Shown here in pieces: positions 1 to 12,294 of a stretch of DNA of 64,000 bases. Position numbers and translations under genes: made by a program. Numbering within the stretch: position 1 is the first letter of the stretch; each line of letters starts with the position of its first letter. Source of the DNA: Dysidea avara (Eukaryota > Porifera > Demospongiae > Dictyoceratida > Dysideidae); NCBI RefSeq assembly GCF_963678975.1, contig NC_089282.1:1240001-1304000 (forward strand), given 5' to 3'. The notes beneath the pieces are model-generated. The model saw only the letters and a program-made list of their open reading frames with translations, was not told the DNA's origin and made no database searches.

Positions 1-173
1 CAAGACGTCATGGTACTGTGGCATTCAACGGTACCACTGAAGGCAAGCGATAACTTTGTTAGGACCATTTTATTTTTGCTCTTACTTTAGGAGATCACAT
101 TCAACGGCACCGCGGTTCACGGAAGGGCTACTGCTCTCACCACACGAGATTGATCACCACTGCTGATGAACTG

Positions 174-3100
174 ATGAATACTACTACTGAAGATCCTTCT
201 GAAGAGAGGAAGATTAAAACGGTGACATCTCTGGACTCGCTAATTCAACAACTTAACAGAAAGGAGAAGCTAATAGCTGATTTAGACGAAAAGATTCTTC
301 CACTTATCAGTGACGAGAGCTAACTAGAGGCAGAGGTTTTCGAAACAGAAGAGATACAGAGTAAAATTGCTGAGACAGTGGGGAACCTCAAGTCATTTTA
401 CACCACACACCTAACCAATACTATCCAGTCTAAACACTCTGAGCAGCCTAGATCAAAATCAGATCCTACATTAACAGCAAACCCACAAGTCACTGACAAC
501 ACAGAAAGTAACAGCTCGTCCCTGACCTTAGAAAGTAGTACTTCACAAACTGCCCTCTCTCAGTGACAGTGGTCCAACCAATAAGGTACCAGTGGCAGCA
601 TTCCAGACCTTAGAGGACAGTATTGCCTCTCTCAGTGACAGTGACTCTACTAATAAGGAATGAGTGGCAGTACTCCTACCGAAACTGTCTATCCCCATGT
701 TTGGAGGAGATCCATTCGACTGGCAACCCTTTTGGGACAGTTTTGAAGCAGCAATCCATAACACCTCACAGCTGAGTGGTGCACAGAAGCTATCTTACCT
801 ACGTGCCCAATTACATGGTGATGCTGCCCAAGTTATTGCTGGTCTTCCGCTCACCTCACCCAGCTACCAGCACTCTATTGAAATTCTGAAGAAACGTTTT
901 GCTCAAAATCACACTCTTGTAAGTTCACACATACAGACATTAATTTACCTTCTAAGTCCCACAAACACATAGGACGGCTTAAGAAGGTTTCATGATCTGG
1001 TTGAAAGCCACATTCGCAGTTTTGGGAAGACAACTGACACCTATAGTGCAATGCTCGTCCCTTTCCCACTAAGAAAGCTACTAGTGGACACTAAGAAACT
1101 TAGCTAGAGCACATGAAAGCAGTGATTGGACCATAGAGGAGTTGCAAGCAGCCATACTAAAGGAGATCAAAATTTTCGAAACTAGCCTACACACTATTAC
1201 ATCTCGAAGATCAAAGAGTTCTGAGGGGTCTCATCTCTTCTCACAGCCGCATTTTATGCAAACGTTAAAGCCACCAACTACAGTCACCACCCAAGTTGCA
1301 GCTACTGCAAGAACAGCACTCATACCTCCAGCAACTGTGACACCGTAAAAACTCAATAAGCAAGAGTACACTTCATCAAAGAACACAATCAGTGTTTTAA
1401 TTGTCTGGGGCATCACAGGGTATCTCGGTACACTTCAAAGACACATTGTCGACTATGCAGAAGAAAACACCACACTAGCCTTTGTACAAACAACACGGAT
1501 GATTCAGTTAGTAAGGTCTCAACCCCGCCAACACAAGAAACTACTCAAAACCCTCATACTAGCAACTCCAATCCTCCTCAAGACACCCCTTCAGTAGCTT
1601 CCCTGACAATATCAATGACCACATCATTACAATCTATACACTTAACAAATGAATCTATCTGTTTACTGAAGACAGCAGTTGCTACAGTTGCCCATGAACG
1701 TACCCAAGTCGATGCAAACGTACTCTTTGATGAAGGCTCCTAACATTCCTTTGCAACACAAATGTTAATTGATAAACTACAGCTACAACCTCAACAGATA
1801 GAATCAGTACAACTCTCAACATTTGGGACTACTAACCCACAAGTAAAGAAACCGAATGTGGCAAGCCTTCAAGTGATCACCAAATCAGGTACTCCTATTT
1901 CAATAACTGTTTTATTGTTCCTTCCATAGCCACACCCTTGGAGAACACAGTGGAAACATCCAAGCTGGCCAATCTACCTCACCTCAGAGGACTTCAGTTA
2001 GCACACCCAGTAACCAGATCTGACAGTTTTGAAATCTCCCTGTTGATTGGTGCCAACCACTATTGGGACTTTGTGGGTGATCACACTGTTCATGGCAATG
2101 GACCTACAGCAATTAGTTCTAAACTTGGATGTCTCTTGTCAGGTCCACTTTCAACTACAAATCTACAACAACCAAGGAGCATAACCAATCTAGCGTTTAT
2201 GGTTACCAACCACAAACAAGAAGAGAAAGAACTACAACACCTGTGGACTGTTGAATCTGTTGGCATTTCCCACCTGATCCAGATAAACAATTTTTTCAGA
2301 CTTACTCTTCAACTTCTATCTCCTGATGTCCTGATGGATCATACATGGCAAGGCTCCCATGGAAAGAACAACATCCTCCACTACCAACTAACTTCAACAT
2401 CTCCCGAAAGAGGACCAAATCACTACTGCGAAGGCTATCCCAGACACCATACCTACTATCAACATATGATGCTATCATTGCTGACCAGTTGAAACGTGGA
2501 TTCATTGAGAGAGTACAGACATCCAACACATCCACCAGCATCCACTACATCCCACGCCATGCAGTGAAAAAAGACTCGGTGATCACGCCCATTCGCATCA
2601 TGTTTGATTGTAGCTGCAGTGAGTCTAGATCCTCCGCAAGCCTCAATGACTGTCTAGAACCAGGTCCTACACTACTAAATGACCTGTGCTCAATTATCCT
2701 CTGATTTCGCATTCACAATTACGGATTATTGAAAAGGCCTTTCTCCAAATCCGACTACATCCAAACGATAGAGACTACACAAGATTCTTGTGGCTCTCCA
2801 ACCCTAAGAACCCCAACAGTGACCTTGTCACATACTGATTTCAAGCAGTCTTATTTGGAGCAACCTCCTCCCCATTCATCCTCAATGCTGTTCTACGTCA
2901 TCACTTACAACAATATCGAACACCTATAGCAGATGACATTGCACGAAACCTTTATGTTGACATCATTTCGGGGTGTTCATCAGAAGAGGCTGCAACACAG
3001 TATTACCAACAGGCCTGACAAATCAAGAAAGATGCCAAATTTAATCTACGTAGTTGGGCATCCAACAGCTCTGTTTTGAACACACTAGCTACACAAGATG

Positions 3101-4566
3101 CCACTGTGGATCAAAGTACCACCATGAACACCCTATTATTATTATTATTATTATATTTTACAATTGTAAGACTCATATGCATGAGCATAGTTCCTTGGCA
3201 TTCAGTGGACAACTCACAATGATCAGCTACACCTTGCTCCTACTAAACTCACCAGTAACAGCAACCTAGTCACCAAGCGAGAAGTCCTACAACAGTCCTG
3301 CAAGGTCTTTGATCCAATAGGGATTGCAACTCCTGTCACAATCAGAGCCAAAATACTCATTCAGACATGTGGAAAGAGAACGTGGACTGGGATGAACCAT
3401 TGAATGACGTCCTAAAACTCCTTACAGTACCACAACTTGAACTACTGGGAGCACTCACTGCTACTCGTCTCTGTACTTACCTTCAAAACTCTCTTATGCA
3501 GCACCAATTCAAAACACACTTTTGGACCGACAGTCAAATAGTGCTGTACTGGATACTAGGAAACAAGAAACTAAAGCCGTTTGTACAACACCACATCAAT
3601 GAAATCCAACAGCTCACACAGAAGTTCAAGGCCACTTGGCACTATTTTCCAACAGCAGATAACTCCGCTGACATGATCACCAGAGGAACCAGTACCTATC
3701 AACTGATATCTTCATCACTCTGGAGCAAAGGCCTTGGCTAACCAATGACAAGAATTGGCCAAAATGGACCCCTTCCACAACCTTCCACCTACATGTGGCA
3801 GCTATGACTAGTGAGGAATTTGTACCTTCAGCTGCAAAACCCTTGCCAGCATCACCAACCATCAATCTCCACAAAATCATTGAACCCAACAATTACAGCA
3901 GTTTGGGAAAACTGTTAAGAGTCTCAGCCTATGTTTACAGATTCATTACAAACAGCATGAAATGCAATGACCGCCAGTGTGATCAACTTACAGCTACAAA
4001 AATTGATCTTGCAAGAATACAGAGGATAAAGAACAGCCAGTATCAGGTTTACTCAACGGAAATATCCAACCTTAGTTCCCAACACTCCAGTAAGCAATGT
4101 AGTACACTAGTACGTCAACTAAAACTGTTCATTGGGCCTGCTTCGATGTGGTGGGAGAATCCATAATGCTCCGTTGACACAACTAGCCAAATTCCCATAC
4201 TTACTGCCTCCAAGCACCCCTTTACAGCCTTGGTAGTGTATGCCACACATGTCAAACTCTACCACTCAGGAGTTGGAACTACAGTAACAACCCTGCGCCA
4301 GTCCTATTGGATACCAAGAGCCAGACATTACATGAAGTCACTTCTTCGTCGATGTGTAGTATGTAGAAAACATTCAGGTAAATCATACGCAGCCCCAGAC
4401 TCAGCTCCACTACCTAAGGTGAGAATACAGGATGTACACCCCTTCTCAGTAACCGGAGTCGACTCGACTTCACTGGAGCTCTCTACGTACATGACAGAGG
4501 CGAGGAAGTTAAGGTGTATGTATGCCTATTCACTCGTGCCACCAGCAGGGCAATATATCTGGAGGT
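174..4566 (+). pseudogene. BEL/Pao LTR retrotransposon polyprotein, decayed
   Basis: Remnant Gag-Pol of a BEL/Pao retrotransposon, read in pieces across frames. A Gag start at 174 runs to a stop near 322. The DUF1759-type Gag core lies at 664-960 (motif around FGGDPFDWQPFWDSF). A zinc-knuckle block (CFNCLGHH, then paired Cys/His) is at about 1384-1500. A DUF1758-type aspartic protease piece is near 1700-1870, where the segment VDANVLFDEGS runs into a stop. Reverse transcriptase pieces are at 2345-2704 (IRIMFDCSC, SLNDCLEPGP). The RNase H/Pao region is at 3367-3741 (VPQLELLGALTATRL, WTDSQIVLYW) and the integrase zinc-binding piece at 4230-4566 (CVVCRKHSG). Many stops and frame changes and an ATT microsatellite at about 3130-3152 show it is dead. 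No LTRs were found, and the integrase core is missing after 4566, where an inverted-repeat element starts. Confidence 0.85.
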
Positions 4567-4574
4567 AGTACACG

Positions 4575-4833
4575 TACAGTACCGCCCAGAGGTAACGTTA
4601 CACTCGCAAGCAGTTGACACTCGAAAAGCCAATTTTCGACCAACGATTTCTTTGGCATGTGTGTGCTAACTAACTCACCACCTGTAGCCACGATAGGCGA
4701 GCTCCCTCAGGTGGTTGCTCCAGTAACCGTGTGCCTTCACACAGAATGTATTTCAGTCGTGCATCGTGTCGAGTCGTGGCCTGGATTTGAGCACTCGTGA
4801 GGGATTGTAACGTTACCTCTGGGTGGTACTGTA
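4575..4833. mobile_element. Short inverted-repeat element (MITE-like)
   Basis: The left end at 4575-4602 (TACAGTACCGCCCAGAGG, then TAACGTTAC) is repeated inverted at 4806-4833 with about one mismatch. The 259-bp unit sits where the BEL/Pao integrase reading stops, so it probably inserted into that element. No clear target-site duplication was seen, and there is no coding capacity. Confidence 0.55.
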
Positions 4834-4872
4834 TATTAGGGATCATAAAGATTTGGGCTTTTCTGGCCAAAA

Positions 4873-5268
4873 CTACAAAGCTATCCAACCACACAACATT
4901 TTCATGGCACCTTGGTAGTATTGGTTAGGTATAACCAAACCAAAAAGTGCCTTCAGTACAACCTGAAATGCTTCCAATAGGTTGCTACACATTATTTTTA
5001 AAAGCAACTCGATAACGGCTAAGGCTACAGGCTTGATTTTTTCACTGTTTAACGTCACTTCAGCCCAAAAGGTACCTTGGGCATACCGCAGTACATACAA
5101 TAAATGCTTCATGGATTTACCTGTGCCCTCCTTTATGCCCCATTCATCTTTGCTGACAGTGTACGGTGTCAATACGAGATAGTGCCATGTTATGGCTTCC
5201 CCATGCTTGTACAGCAGATTTTGATTGCGTTCAAATATTCCATATTCCTTTGATGTATGAATATTCAC
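4873..5268 (-). CDS. Unidentified 131-codon open frame
   Basis: An uninterrupted minus-strand frame of 131 residues. It contains a stretch that reads like real protein (GKSMKHLLYVLRYAQG, then a hydrophobic IKPVALAVIELLLKIM region). No family is recognised and no splice context was established. It could be a fragment of a decayed transposon or of a host exon. It lies directly beyond the dead BEL/Pao element and the small inverted-repeat element. Confidence 0.25.
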   Translation of the reverse strand: MNIHTSKEYGIFERNQNLLYKHGEAITWHYLVLTPYTVSKDEWGIKEGTGKSMKHLLYVLRYAQGTFWAEVTLNSEKIKPVALAVIELLLKIMCSNLLEAFQVVLKALFGLVIPNQYYQGAMKMLCGWIAL

Positions 5269-5943
5269 AGATCACAGAAAATTTGACCACAACCAAAATC
5301 CACTGTAATGGGAATTGTCCGAGTTTTCTGTTGTGACTGGATTGATTGTAGAGGTCCTTCTCTTAGTGTTCTTCCTTTGTAGCACTGTATAACAGGCTGA
5401 ACATAGCTGAAAATGAAGTGTAATGGCCACTTCACTACTTCAGTAATTGATAGTACAATAAGCCTGGTGCCTTTCTTTCTTCTAATGCAGCATGCATGGG
5501 TTCACTAGCCATACTAATGTTACGAAAGAAAGTAAACAAAAAATAAGTATAAGGAAAAATTAGGGATCACAGAAATAAAAGGTAGGCAAACAGGGAGGTT
5601 GCCTACCACCTAAAGATACAAATGGCCTAATTCAGTTGTGGGGTATATAGACTGAAGTAGGGATTAAATGTCCATTAGAGTCAAGTACAGGCAACCTCCC
5701 TTGGTTCACTGCTTTTTATGATACCTAATTGAACTTAAAATTCCTAATTTTCCCTTATACTCGTTCATTATTTAGCAGGCCGAAGGTTCCCTAAAGGCAG
5801 CAAGACTTAATATATATATCATGTGTAAAAAACCAAAAATATGTCAGTCTATAGTAGTGCAGTCTAGTGATTATTATCACCCAGATAGTGTCATAAGGCT
5901 TAATGTTTCTTTTTCGTGTTATGTAAGTTTACTACAAACATTG
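5269..5943. other. No recognised gene
   Basis: AT-rich spacer between the unidentified minus frame and the IgGFc-like gene. A short imperfect inverted pair around GGCAACCTCCCT/AGGGAGGTTGCC (about 5590-5610 and 5688-5702) is the only structure seen. Confidence 0.4.
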
Positions 5944-7440
5944 CTAGTGACCATACAGCTTACCAAGAGCAACTGGAGCAAGGCCTATTCCTCCAGTATA
6001 TCCCCATGACATCTGGTTACTAAAGCCATACATTGTCACTCCAAAACCTGATTGATCATCTGAATGACTGATCACCTGAGCTCCTTCATCAAGTAATAGT
6101 TGTGCTCCATAACCCCAAATGGTGTTGTCAGCATTTCTGATTGGTGTGAAATTTGTAGCACTTGGAACTGCATTGTTAATTGTCAATTGAGTAATATCAA
6201 AATATGCAGCTGGTATTGCTATATTGGTGTAATTGACATATGGTCCTCGGAATGGATTAGCAGTTCCTTCAAGAGATGGATCAAATGGAGCAGTAGCTAC
6301 AGCATAACTATCACGATACTGTTCACAAGGTGGTACATACAACATAAATGGATCAGAAAACCTAACATTGTCTGTTTGCCAACTTCTACTAAATTGAAAC
6401 ACTCCAATAGGACGATTTGACTGTATCAAACTATAATCACTAATAACAAGTTCCATGAATTCACCAGAGTTCAGTGTAAAGCTAGGATCAGCAGTGACTA
6501 CACCAGTAACAAAGTCAGTTCTTGTGATACTCACTGAAGTGGAGTCCTGGGCAGCAATCACCTTTATTAAATCACCACCTATTCTTGTTCTTAATGGAAC
6601 CGTGACTACTTCATTTCCCCACATGTCTATTGGTGGAATTGCCTCAATGTGATGGTCACAGGGTCCTGGCTGGCTCGGTCCAGGAACATTGCCACATTCA
6701 TGTCCACTGAACACAGAAATTGGTTTGTTTGCTTTTATGCGAGTGCCAGTTAGATCACCAGGGGATATGCGAATCTGGAGATACAAAGCCTCAAATTGAT
6801 TAATGGTAATTGTATTATACTCATCAGGCAGTCCAAAAAAGAATGATCCATTAATAGAAAAAACAGCTAGTGTAGGAGAGACAGTTACCCTAGTATTATT
6901 CTCAGTGCCAATAACTAATGCCACACTATCAATAGCAAGATCATTACTACTTGGAGCTCCTAATATTGATGCTATCATATACTCATGAAGTCTTCCTTCT
7001 GGTAGTGTAATAATGGGGAGTGCTAGGTAAGCATCATTGGAAGCTAATTCCTCATGTTGACCATACACTACTATCTTCCTGTTGCCATTTGTGTTGATAC
7101 GAATACCTTTAAATCTTTCAGCTGAATCATCTGGGTTAGTCTCAAATACAATCAAGTTTAAGGGTAAAGGTACGTAAGTAATTTGTCCACGTCTGGCAAC
7201 CCCATTGAAAAACTGTCCTACTATAGTGGAAACAACGAAACGAACACTTCTGTTTTCCTTAGTGGTGACCCAAAGAATTGGAGGAATTTCTTCTTGCTCT
7301 TCACTACTTCCAAATCGATTTTGATAAAATCCAACATAAAACTCAGTTCCTTCCTCAGTTTGCTCTAAAAGACAAGATGTACAATAACATCAAAACACTC
7401 CGACCTCTATGAGTACCATGACAACAATGATTGTAAACAT
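5944..7440 (-). CDS. IgGFc-binding-protein-like N-terminal domain gene
   Basis: The minus-strand frame from about 7364 down to a TAG at 5944-5946 encodes roughly 470 residues matching the IgGFc_binding N-terminal domain of secreted adhesive or mucus-type proteins. Landmarks are GTEFYVGFYQNRFG, RFVVSTIVGQFF, the KPISVFSGHECGNVP motif with PCDHHIEAIPP, and a C-terminal GFSNQMSWGYTGGIGLAP. An ATG at 7440 begins a hydrophobic leader (MFTIIVVMVLIEV) in the same frame, but TGA at 7390-7392 separates it from the domain. Either a roughly 40-nt intron ending at the pyrimidine-rich AG near 7363-7366 removes it, or the gene is broken. At the 3' end, GGTAAGC at about 5959-5964 could be a splice donor, so the protein may continue. 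The product is likely secreted. The family call is strong; the gene ends are uncertain. Confidence 0.8.
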
Positions 7441-7592
7441 TGTACAAACATGTGATGGTGTCTAAATATCATAATAAATGGTTGCTAACATTCCTTAACT
7501 TTGATCTATATCATTGAACTTCATTTATAAATATTTCACATAGAAAAACCAAGTAGGGTATTTCTACACTAATATATTGTTTAAGTATTATA

Positions 7593-8457
7593 TATCCCTC
7601 CCAAAAACACCTTTACTGTAAAATAGGTGCATCCAAGAAACAAGTACCTGTAACCCATGTAAAAACAACTCAGCTGTAGAAAAAGACTCCATGAAATTAA
7701 CTGTTAACTGAAAGAGCTGATATCTGGAGCAGCCAAGAATCAAGTTTACCACAACTAACTATGATTATCAAAGTTTTACTAAATCTATGCAAGAATACCT
7801 TGGCTATACAACAGGCAAATAAAAGTAACTGGCAACCAAAACAACTGATATCTGAAGCGGCCAAGAATAAAATTTATGTTGATACAACTAACTACAATTA
7901 TTAATGGATTTGGTATATTGAATCTTAACCATTCATCTGTGTCCTATACATTCTTCCTTTCTACATCCTAAATTAATTCTTTGTAACTCTAATTGGTTGA
8001 TATATTGGCCACCTTTTTCAATAGTCAGCATAGAGAAAAAAAGGTAGCCAAATTATCAGCCAATTAGAGTTACAAAGAATTAATTTAGGATGTAGAAAGG
8101 GAGAATGTATAGGACACAGATGAATGGTTAAGATTCAATGATATATAAATCCATTAATAATTGTATCAACATAAATTTTATTCTTGGCCGCTTCAGATAT
8201 CAGCTGTTTTGGTTGCCAGTTACTTTTATTTGCCTGTTTTACAGCCAAGGTATTCTTGCATGGATTTAGTGTAAAACTTTGATAATCATAGTTAGTTGTG
8301 GTAAACTTGACTCTTGGCCACTCCAGATATCAGCTCTTTCAGATAACAATTAATTTCATGGAGTCTTTTTCTACAGCTGAGTTGTTTTTACATGGGTTAC
8401 AGGTACTTGTAGTTTCTTGGACACACCTTTTACAGTAAAGATGTTTTGAAGGGGATA
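7593..8457. repeat. Large near-perfect palindrome (foldback element)
   Basis: The left arm 7593-8019 is repeated in inverse at 8033-8457, leaving a loop of about 13 bases. Examples are CAAGTACCTGTAACCCATG at 7640-7658 against its complement at about 8393-8411, and the mirrored block around TTAATTCTTTGTAACTC near the centre. Mismatches are few. It could fold into a hairpin of about 425 bp. There is no coding capacity. It resembles a foldback transposon or recent inverted duplication, and it lies 150 bp upstream of the IgGFc-like gene. Confidence 0.85.
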
Positions 8458-8716
8458 TCACAAATTTTTGATCAGTTATCATGAGCCACGATAGTGGGTT
8501 CATAATAGGGATCGCCCATGTTTTTTGCAAAATCCTAATAGAACACTCACCTAAAAACCACCTTAAAAAGCATCCTTCAACTCAAAACAACCCTCTGGTG
8601 GTTCTTTGCAATGAGTATAGGCCCACTAGTAAGTATCAAGTGAAAAGGAAACAGTATGTGTATTTCAGACAAAACTGAAATATGCCAGTTTGTTCATATT
8701 ATTATTATTATTATTA
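8458..8716. other. Spacer with microsatellite
   Basis: No gene is seen. It holds one copy of the dispersed CCTAATAGAACACTCACC motif (8534-8551) and an ATT run at about 8697-8716 that abuts the first ~1 kb TIR repeat. Confidence 0.4.
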
Positions 8717-9773
8717 CTAGGACCGCGTCACATACAACCAAGTACATACACCAACGTGACAGCCCCCCAGTGAGGCTATTAGGTGGTGAATGCATTATCC
8801 CCAAATCAATTCAATATGTCAATATGTCACAGTAGTGACAGATATAACACAATAGTGGCATCGTAACTAAAGGCCACCAGTAGCTAAGTGCCAGTACATC
8901 ATTGGTGTGGTATAAATGGCACAGTGATGTGTACAAAGTATATGTATACAAAACATACAGGAGAGAACTATACATTATTGCAGTATTGTATGCAGCAATA
9001 CATTATAGGCAACATCACCATGCAGATAAAAATTATTAGCCAATATACAGCAATGCATATCAACATCAACTAGAGCTAAGTAAGGTTCATCAGTGATGTA
9101 GCAATGGCACAGTGATGGGTGACACACTATAGTTAAGCATACACAACTTTCAGGAGATAGCTACACAATGCTGTAGGCGTATGCAAGCCAGATGAACCAG
9201 ATAAAGGAAGACAGCCAAGCCACTAGAGCCGGCTAGTAGCTACGCCAGGTGAAGGCAAAAAAGATTAAGCACGTATTGAATTGCCTGACACCAACACAAA
9301 GAAAGTTTGCCATGCCAGCTGCACAAGACAAAATTGTTTACTTGTATTTTATATGTAACTGTAAGCTTATTGTAAAGAGCGTGGCATGTCAGTTTAATGT
9401 TTTCTTTTATTGTTTATTTACGTGAATAAATCCACTGGCAGCTGGCATGGAGACTTGAGATGTTACAAACATAAAAACTTACTTGTAATCTTCGGGCATC
9501 ACTAATCTTCTTCGCGCAATATGTAAGTAATTAAGCAAGGGTGTGGTACTGGGCGTTATATAGAATTACACGTATGGTCAAGTCATCAGCACAAACAGGA
9601 GCGACGATTATACGTTTGTGCCTTCATTCACAGGCGAATCTATCCCCGGTTAGTTCATGTCTCTAGGCCTCGTAGTTTTCTCAAACATTAATTATTAATT
9701 ATTTAATTATTTATTTATTTATTTATGACGTAATTTTAACCGCGTTTCGTATTATTCTTAGTACTTGGTTGTA
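8717..9773. mobile_element. ~1 kb TIR repeat, copy 1 of 5
   Basis: It starts CTAGGACCGCGTCACA, followed by TACAACCAAGTAC at 8733-8745, and ends with the inverse GTACTTGGTTGTA at about 9761-9773. All copies share an internal order: a ~130-bp block beginning GGCATCGTAACTAAAGG, a GGAGAGAACTATACATTATTG block, a CTGGCAGCTGGCATGG block, and a 3' block with TACTGGGCGTTATATAG and GGCGAATCTATCCCCGG. There is no open frame of note. It is probably a non-autonomous DNA transposon; the superfamily is unknown. Confidence 0.7.
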
Positions 9774-9778
9774 TAATT

Positions 9779-11416
9779 ACTAGGACCGCGTCACATACAA
9801 CCAAGTACATACACCAACGTGACAGCCCCCTGGTGAGGCTATTAGGTGGTGAAGGCACGATCCCCAAATCAACTCAATATGTCACAGTAGTGACAGATAC
9901 AACACAACAGTGGCATCGTAACTAAAGGCCACCAGTAGCTAAGTGCCAGTACATCATTGGTGTGGTAATGGCACAGTGATGTGTACAAAGTATATGTATA
10001 CAAAACATACAGGAGAGAACTATACATTATTGCAGTATTGTATGTAGCAATACATTATAGGCAACATCACCAGATAAGAATTATTAGCCAATATACAGCA
10101 CTGTATCAACATCAACTAGAGCTAAACAAGGTTCATCAGTGGTGTAGCAATGGCACAGTGACGGGTGACACACTATAATTATGCATACACAACTTGCAGG
10201 AGATAGCTACACAATACTGTAGGAGTATGCAAGCCAGATGAACCAGATAAAGGAAGACAGCCAAGCCAGCCAGAGCCTAGTAGCTAAGCCAGGTCAGGAG
10301 CTCATCGAGTCCGTAGGACGAGGGAGCATGTAACTCCGCATACTCACAACGTAAACAGCAAAATTCAAACATGGCGGACTTTTCTTAACATAGTATATTC
10401 CTTATATAGTAAAGGTTGTATCGTAGGGTAAAGAATTACGTAATAATCATGCCACAAATATGCAGCGCCTGGATTAATTCGTGAAAGAAAGGAATGGCAA
10501 GGAAGGAAACGTCGAGGAAAAGGCTTAACTAACGGAGTGAAATAGTGACAAGATGTTTTTGAGACTGCTAGGAAACATTCTTGCTTACCGCGTAATGTAA
10601 GTGGGCCGGCTATCAGTCCACGGCGGCAGCACAGATTATCTGCAGTAAACACTGACGGAATCAAGTTTCATCGCTCACTGCTGGAGCAAGAAGACTACAG
10701 TATAACTATTGTGCCAGTAGTAATAGGTTTAGCGAGCATGTGCGGTATGTGTTTATCCTTATACGGTTATTGTTTAAATTACTATTAATAAATTGCGACG
10801 CCATGTTTGAATTTCGCCGTTTACGGAGTTACATGCTCCCTCGTCCTACGGACTCGATGAGCTCCTGGCCAGGTGAAGGCAAAAAAGATTAAGCACATAT
10901 TGAATTGCCTGACACCAACACAAAGGAAGTATGCCATGCCAGCTGTACAAGACAAGATTGTTTACTTGTATTTTATATGTAACTGTATTGTAAAGAGCAG
11001 GGCATGTGTTTTTTAATGTTTTCTTGTATTATTTTATGTGAATGAATCCACTGGCAGCTGGCATGGAGACTTAAAGTGTTACAAACATAAAAACTTACTT
11101 GTAATCTTCTTTTTACGTGTAAGGTGGCCTCTGGCTCTCCTCCATGGACATTCCGCTAATCTTCTCCTTGCAATCTGTAATTAAGCAAGGGTGTGGTACT
11201 GGGCGTTATATAGAATTACACGTATGGTCAGGTCATCAGCATGAACAGGCGCAACGATTATATGTTTGTGTCTTCATTCACAGGCGAATCTATCCCCGGT
11301 TAGTTCATGTCTTTAGGCCTCATAGTTTTCGAGAACATTAATTATTAATTCATTATTTATTTATTTATGACATAATTTTGACCGCATTTCTTATTATTCT
11401 TAGTACTTGGTTGTAT
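9779..11416. mobile_element. ~1 kb TIR repeat, copy 2 of 5, with an insert
   Basis: Same ends and block order as copy 1, joined to it head to tail through ATAATTACTAGGAC. Its length is inflated by a 573-bp TIR element at 10295-10867 that splits the GCTAAGCCAGGTGAAG segment seen intact in copies 4 and 5. Confidence 0.7.
10295..10867. mobile_element. 573-bp TIR element with 7-bp target duplication
   Basis: Begins CAGGAGCTCATCGAGTCCG and ends with its exact inverse. The first ~44 bases of each end match perfectly, and a second block (GTAAAC...AAATTCAAACATGG) extends the inverse similarity inward. The flanks carry GCCAGGT at 10288-10294 and 10868-10874, a 7-bp duplication confirmed by the uninterrupted copies of the host repeat. 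A minus frame of 99 codons inside (10365-10664) shows no recognised domain. It is a non-autonomous DNA transposon of undetermined family. Confidence 0.8.
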
Positions 11417-11417
11417 A

Positions 11418-12290
11418 ACTAGGCCTGGGGCAAATACAACCAAGTACAATCACCAACAGGACAACCTACTAATGGGGCATGTTGTTAGAAGTATTGTGAT
11501 TCTGTGACAAAGTGATCTCACTCCTGGCACTGAAAGGCTTCAGGTTGAGAGTTATGTATTTTCACACACAAACTTATTAGCTAAAAACCGTGCCGGCGTT
11601 AACGTTCTCCACACAATGGCTTGCCAGGCCCAATACAAAACTACTGGTAAGCTGAGTGCCAGTAAATTAATGGTGTGGCAATGGCATAATGATGTGTAAC
11701 ACAATACTGTACAACATACAGGAGATGCAGTTTGTACCATAGAACTGTATGCAGCAATGTATTATTGGCATTGAACACTAGAGATGGAAATAGTTCAGCT
11801 AGCAAGCCAGAACAGAAGTATACAAAATAATACAAATACACAACAAACAATCATGTTAACACCTTAATCTTGTTCATCACCTGAAACGTGTCCACTGGCA
11901 CCTGGCATGGCAACTTGGAACTCAATGTGCCACCTGAACATACTTGTAATCTTGTTGTTTATGCGTAAGGTGACTTCTGGCTTTCCTACAATCACTCCCG
12001 CCTGTTCGCTAATCTTCTCCTTCCCTGTTCGCTAATCTTCTCCTTTGCGCAATCTGAAATTAAAGCATGGGTGTGGTACTGGGCGTTATATAGAATTACA
12101 CGTATGTTAAAGTCGTCAGCACGAACAGGCGCAACGATTATATGGTTGTGCCTTCGTTCACAGGCGAATCGATCCCCGGTTAGTTTATGTCTCTAGGCCT
12201 CGCAGTTTTCTCAAACATTAATTAATTAATTATTTATTTATGACATAATTTTAACCGCGTTTCGTATTATTCTTAGTACTTGGTTGTATA
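11418..12290. mobile_element. ~1 kb TIR repeat, copy 3 of 5, divergent
   Basis: TACAACCAAGTAC near 11434 and GTACTTGGTTGTA ending near 12288 bound an 0.87 kb unit. Its 5' half differs strongly from the other copies (extra CACAAACTTATTAGC and TTAACGTTCTCC segments), while the 3' TACTGGGCGTTATATAG block is conserved. It is likely an older subfamily member. Confidence 0.6.
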
Positions 12291-12294
12291 ATTA

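Noticed and set aside
10300..10325. Hammerhead-ribozyme-like stem (GTCC-GTA-GGAC) next to CATCGA
   Set aside because: The conserved CUGAUGA and GAAA core elements are not both present on either strand. The similarity is limited to a short stem in a transposon tip.
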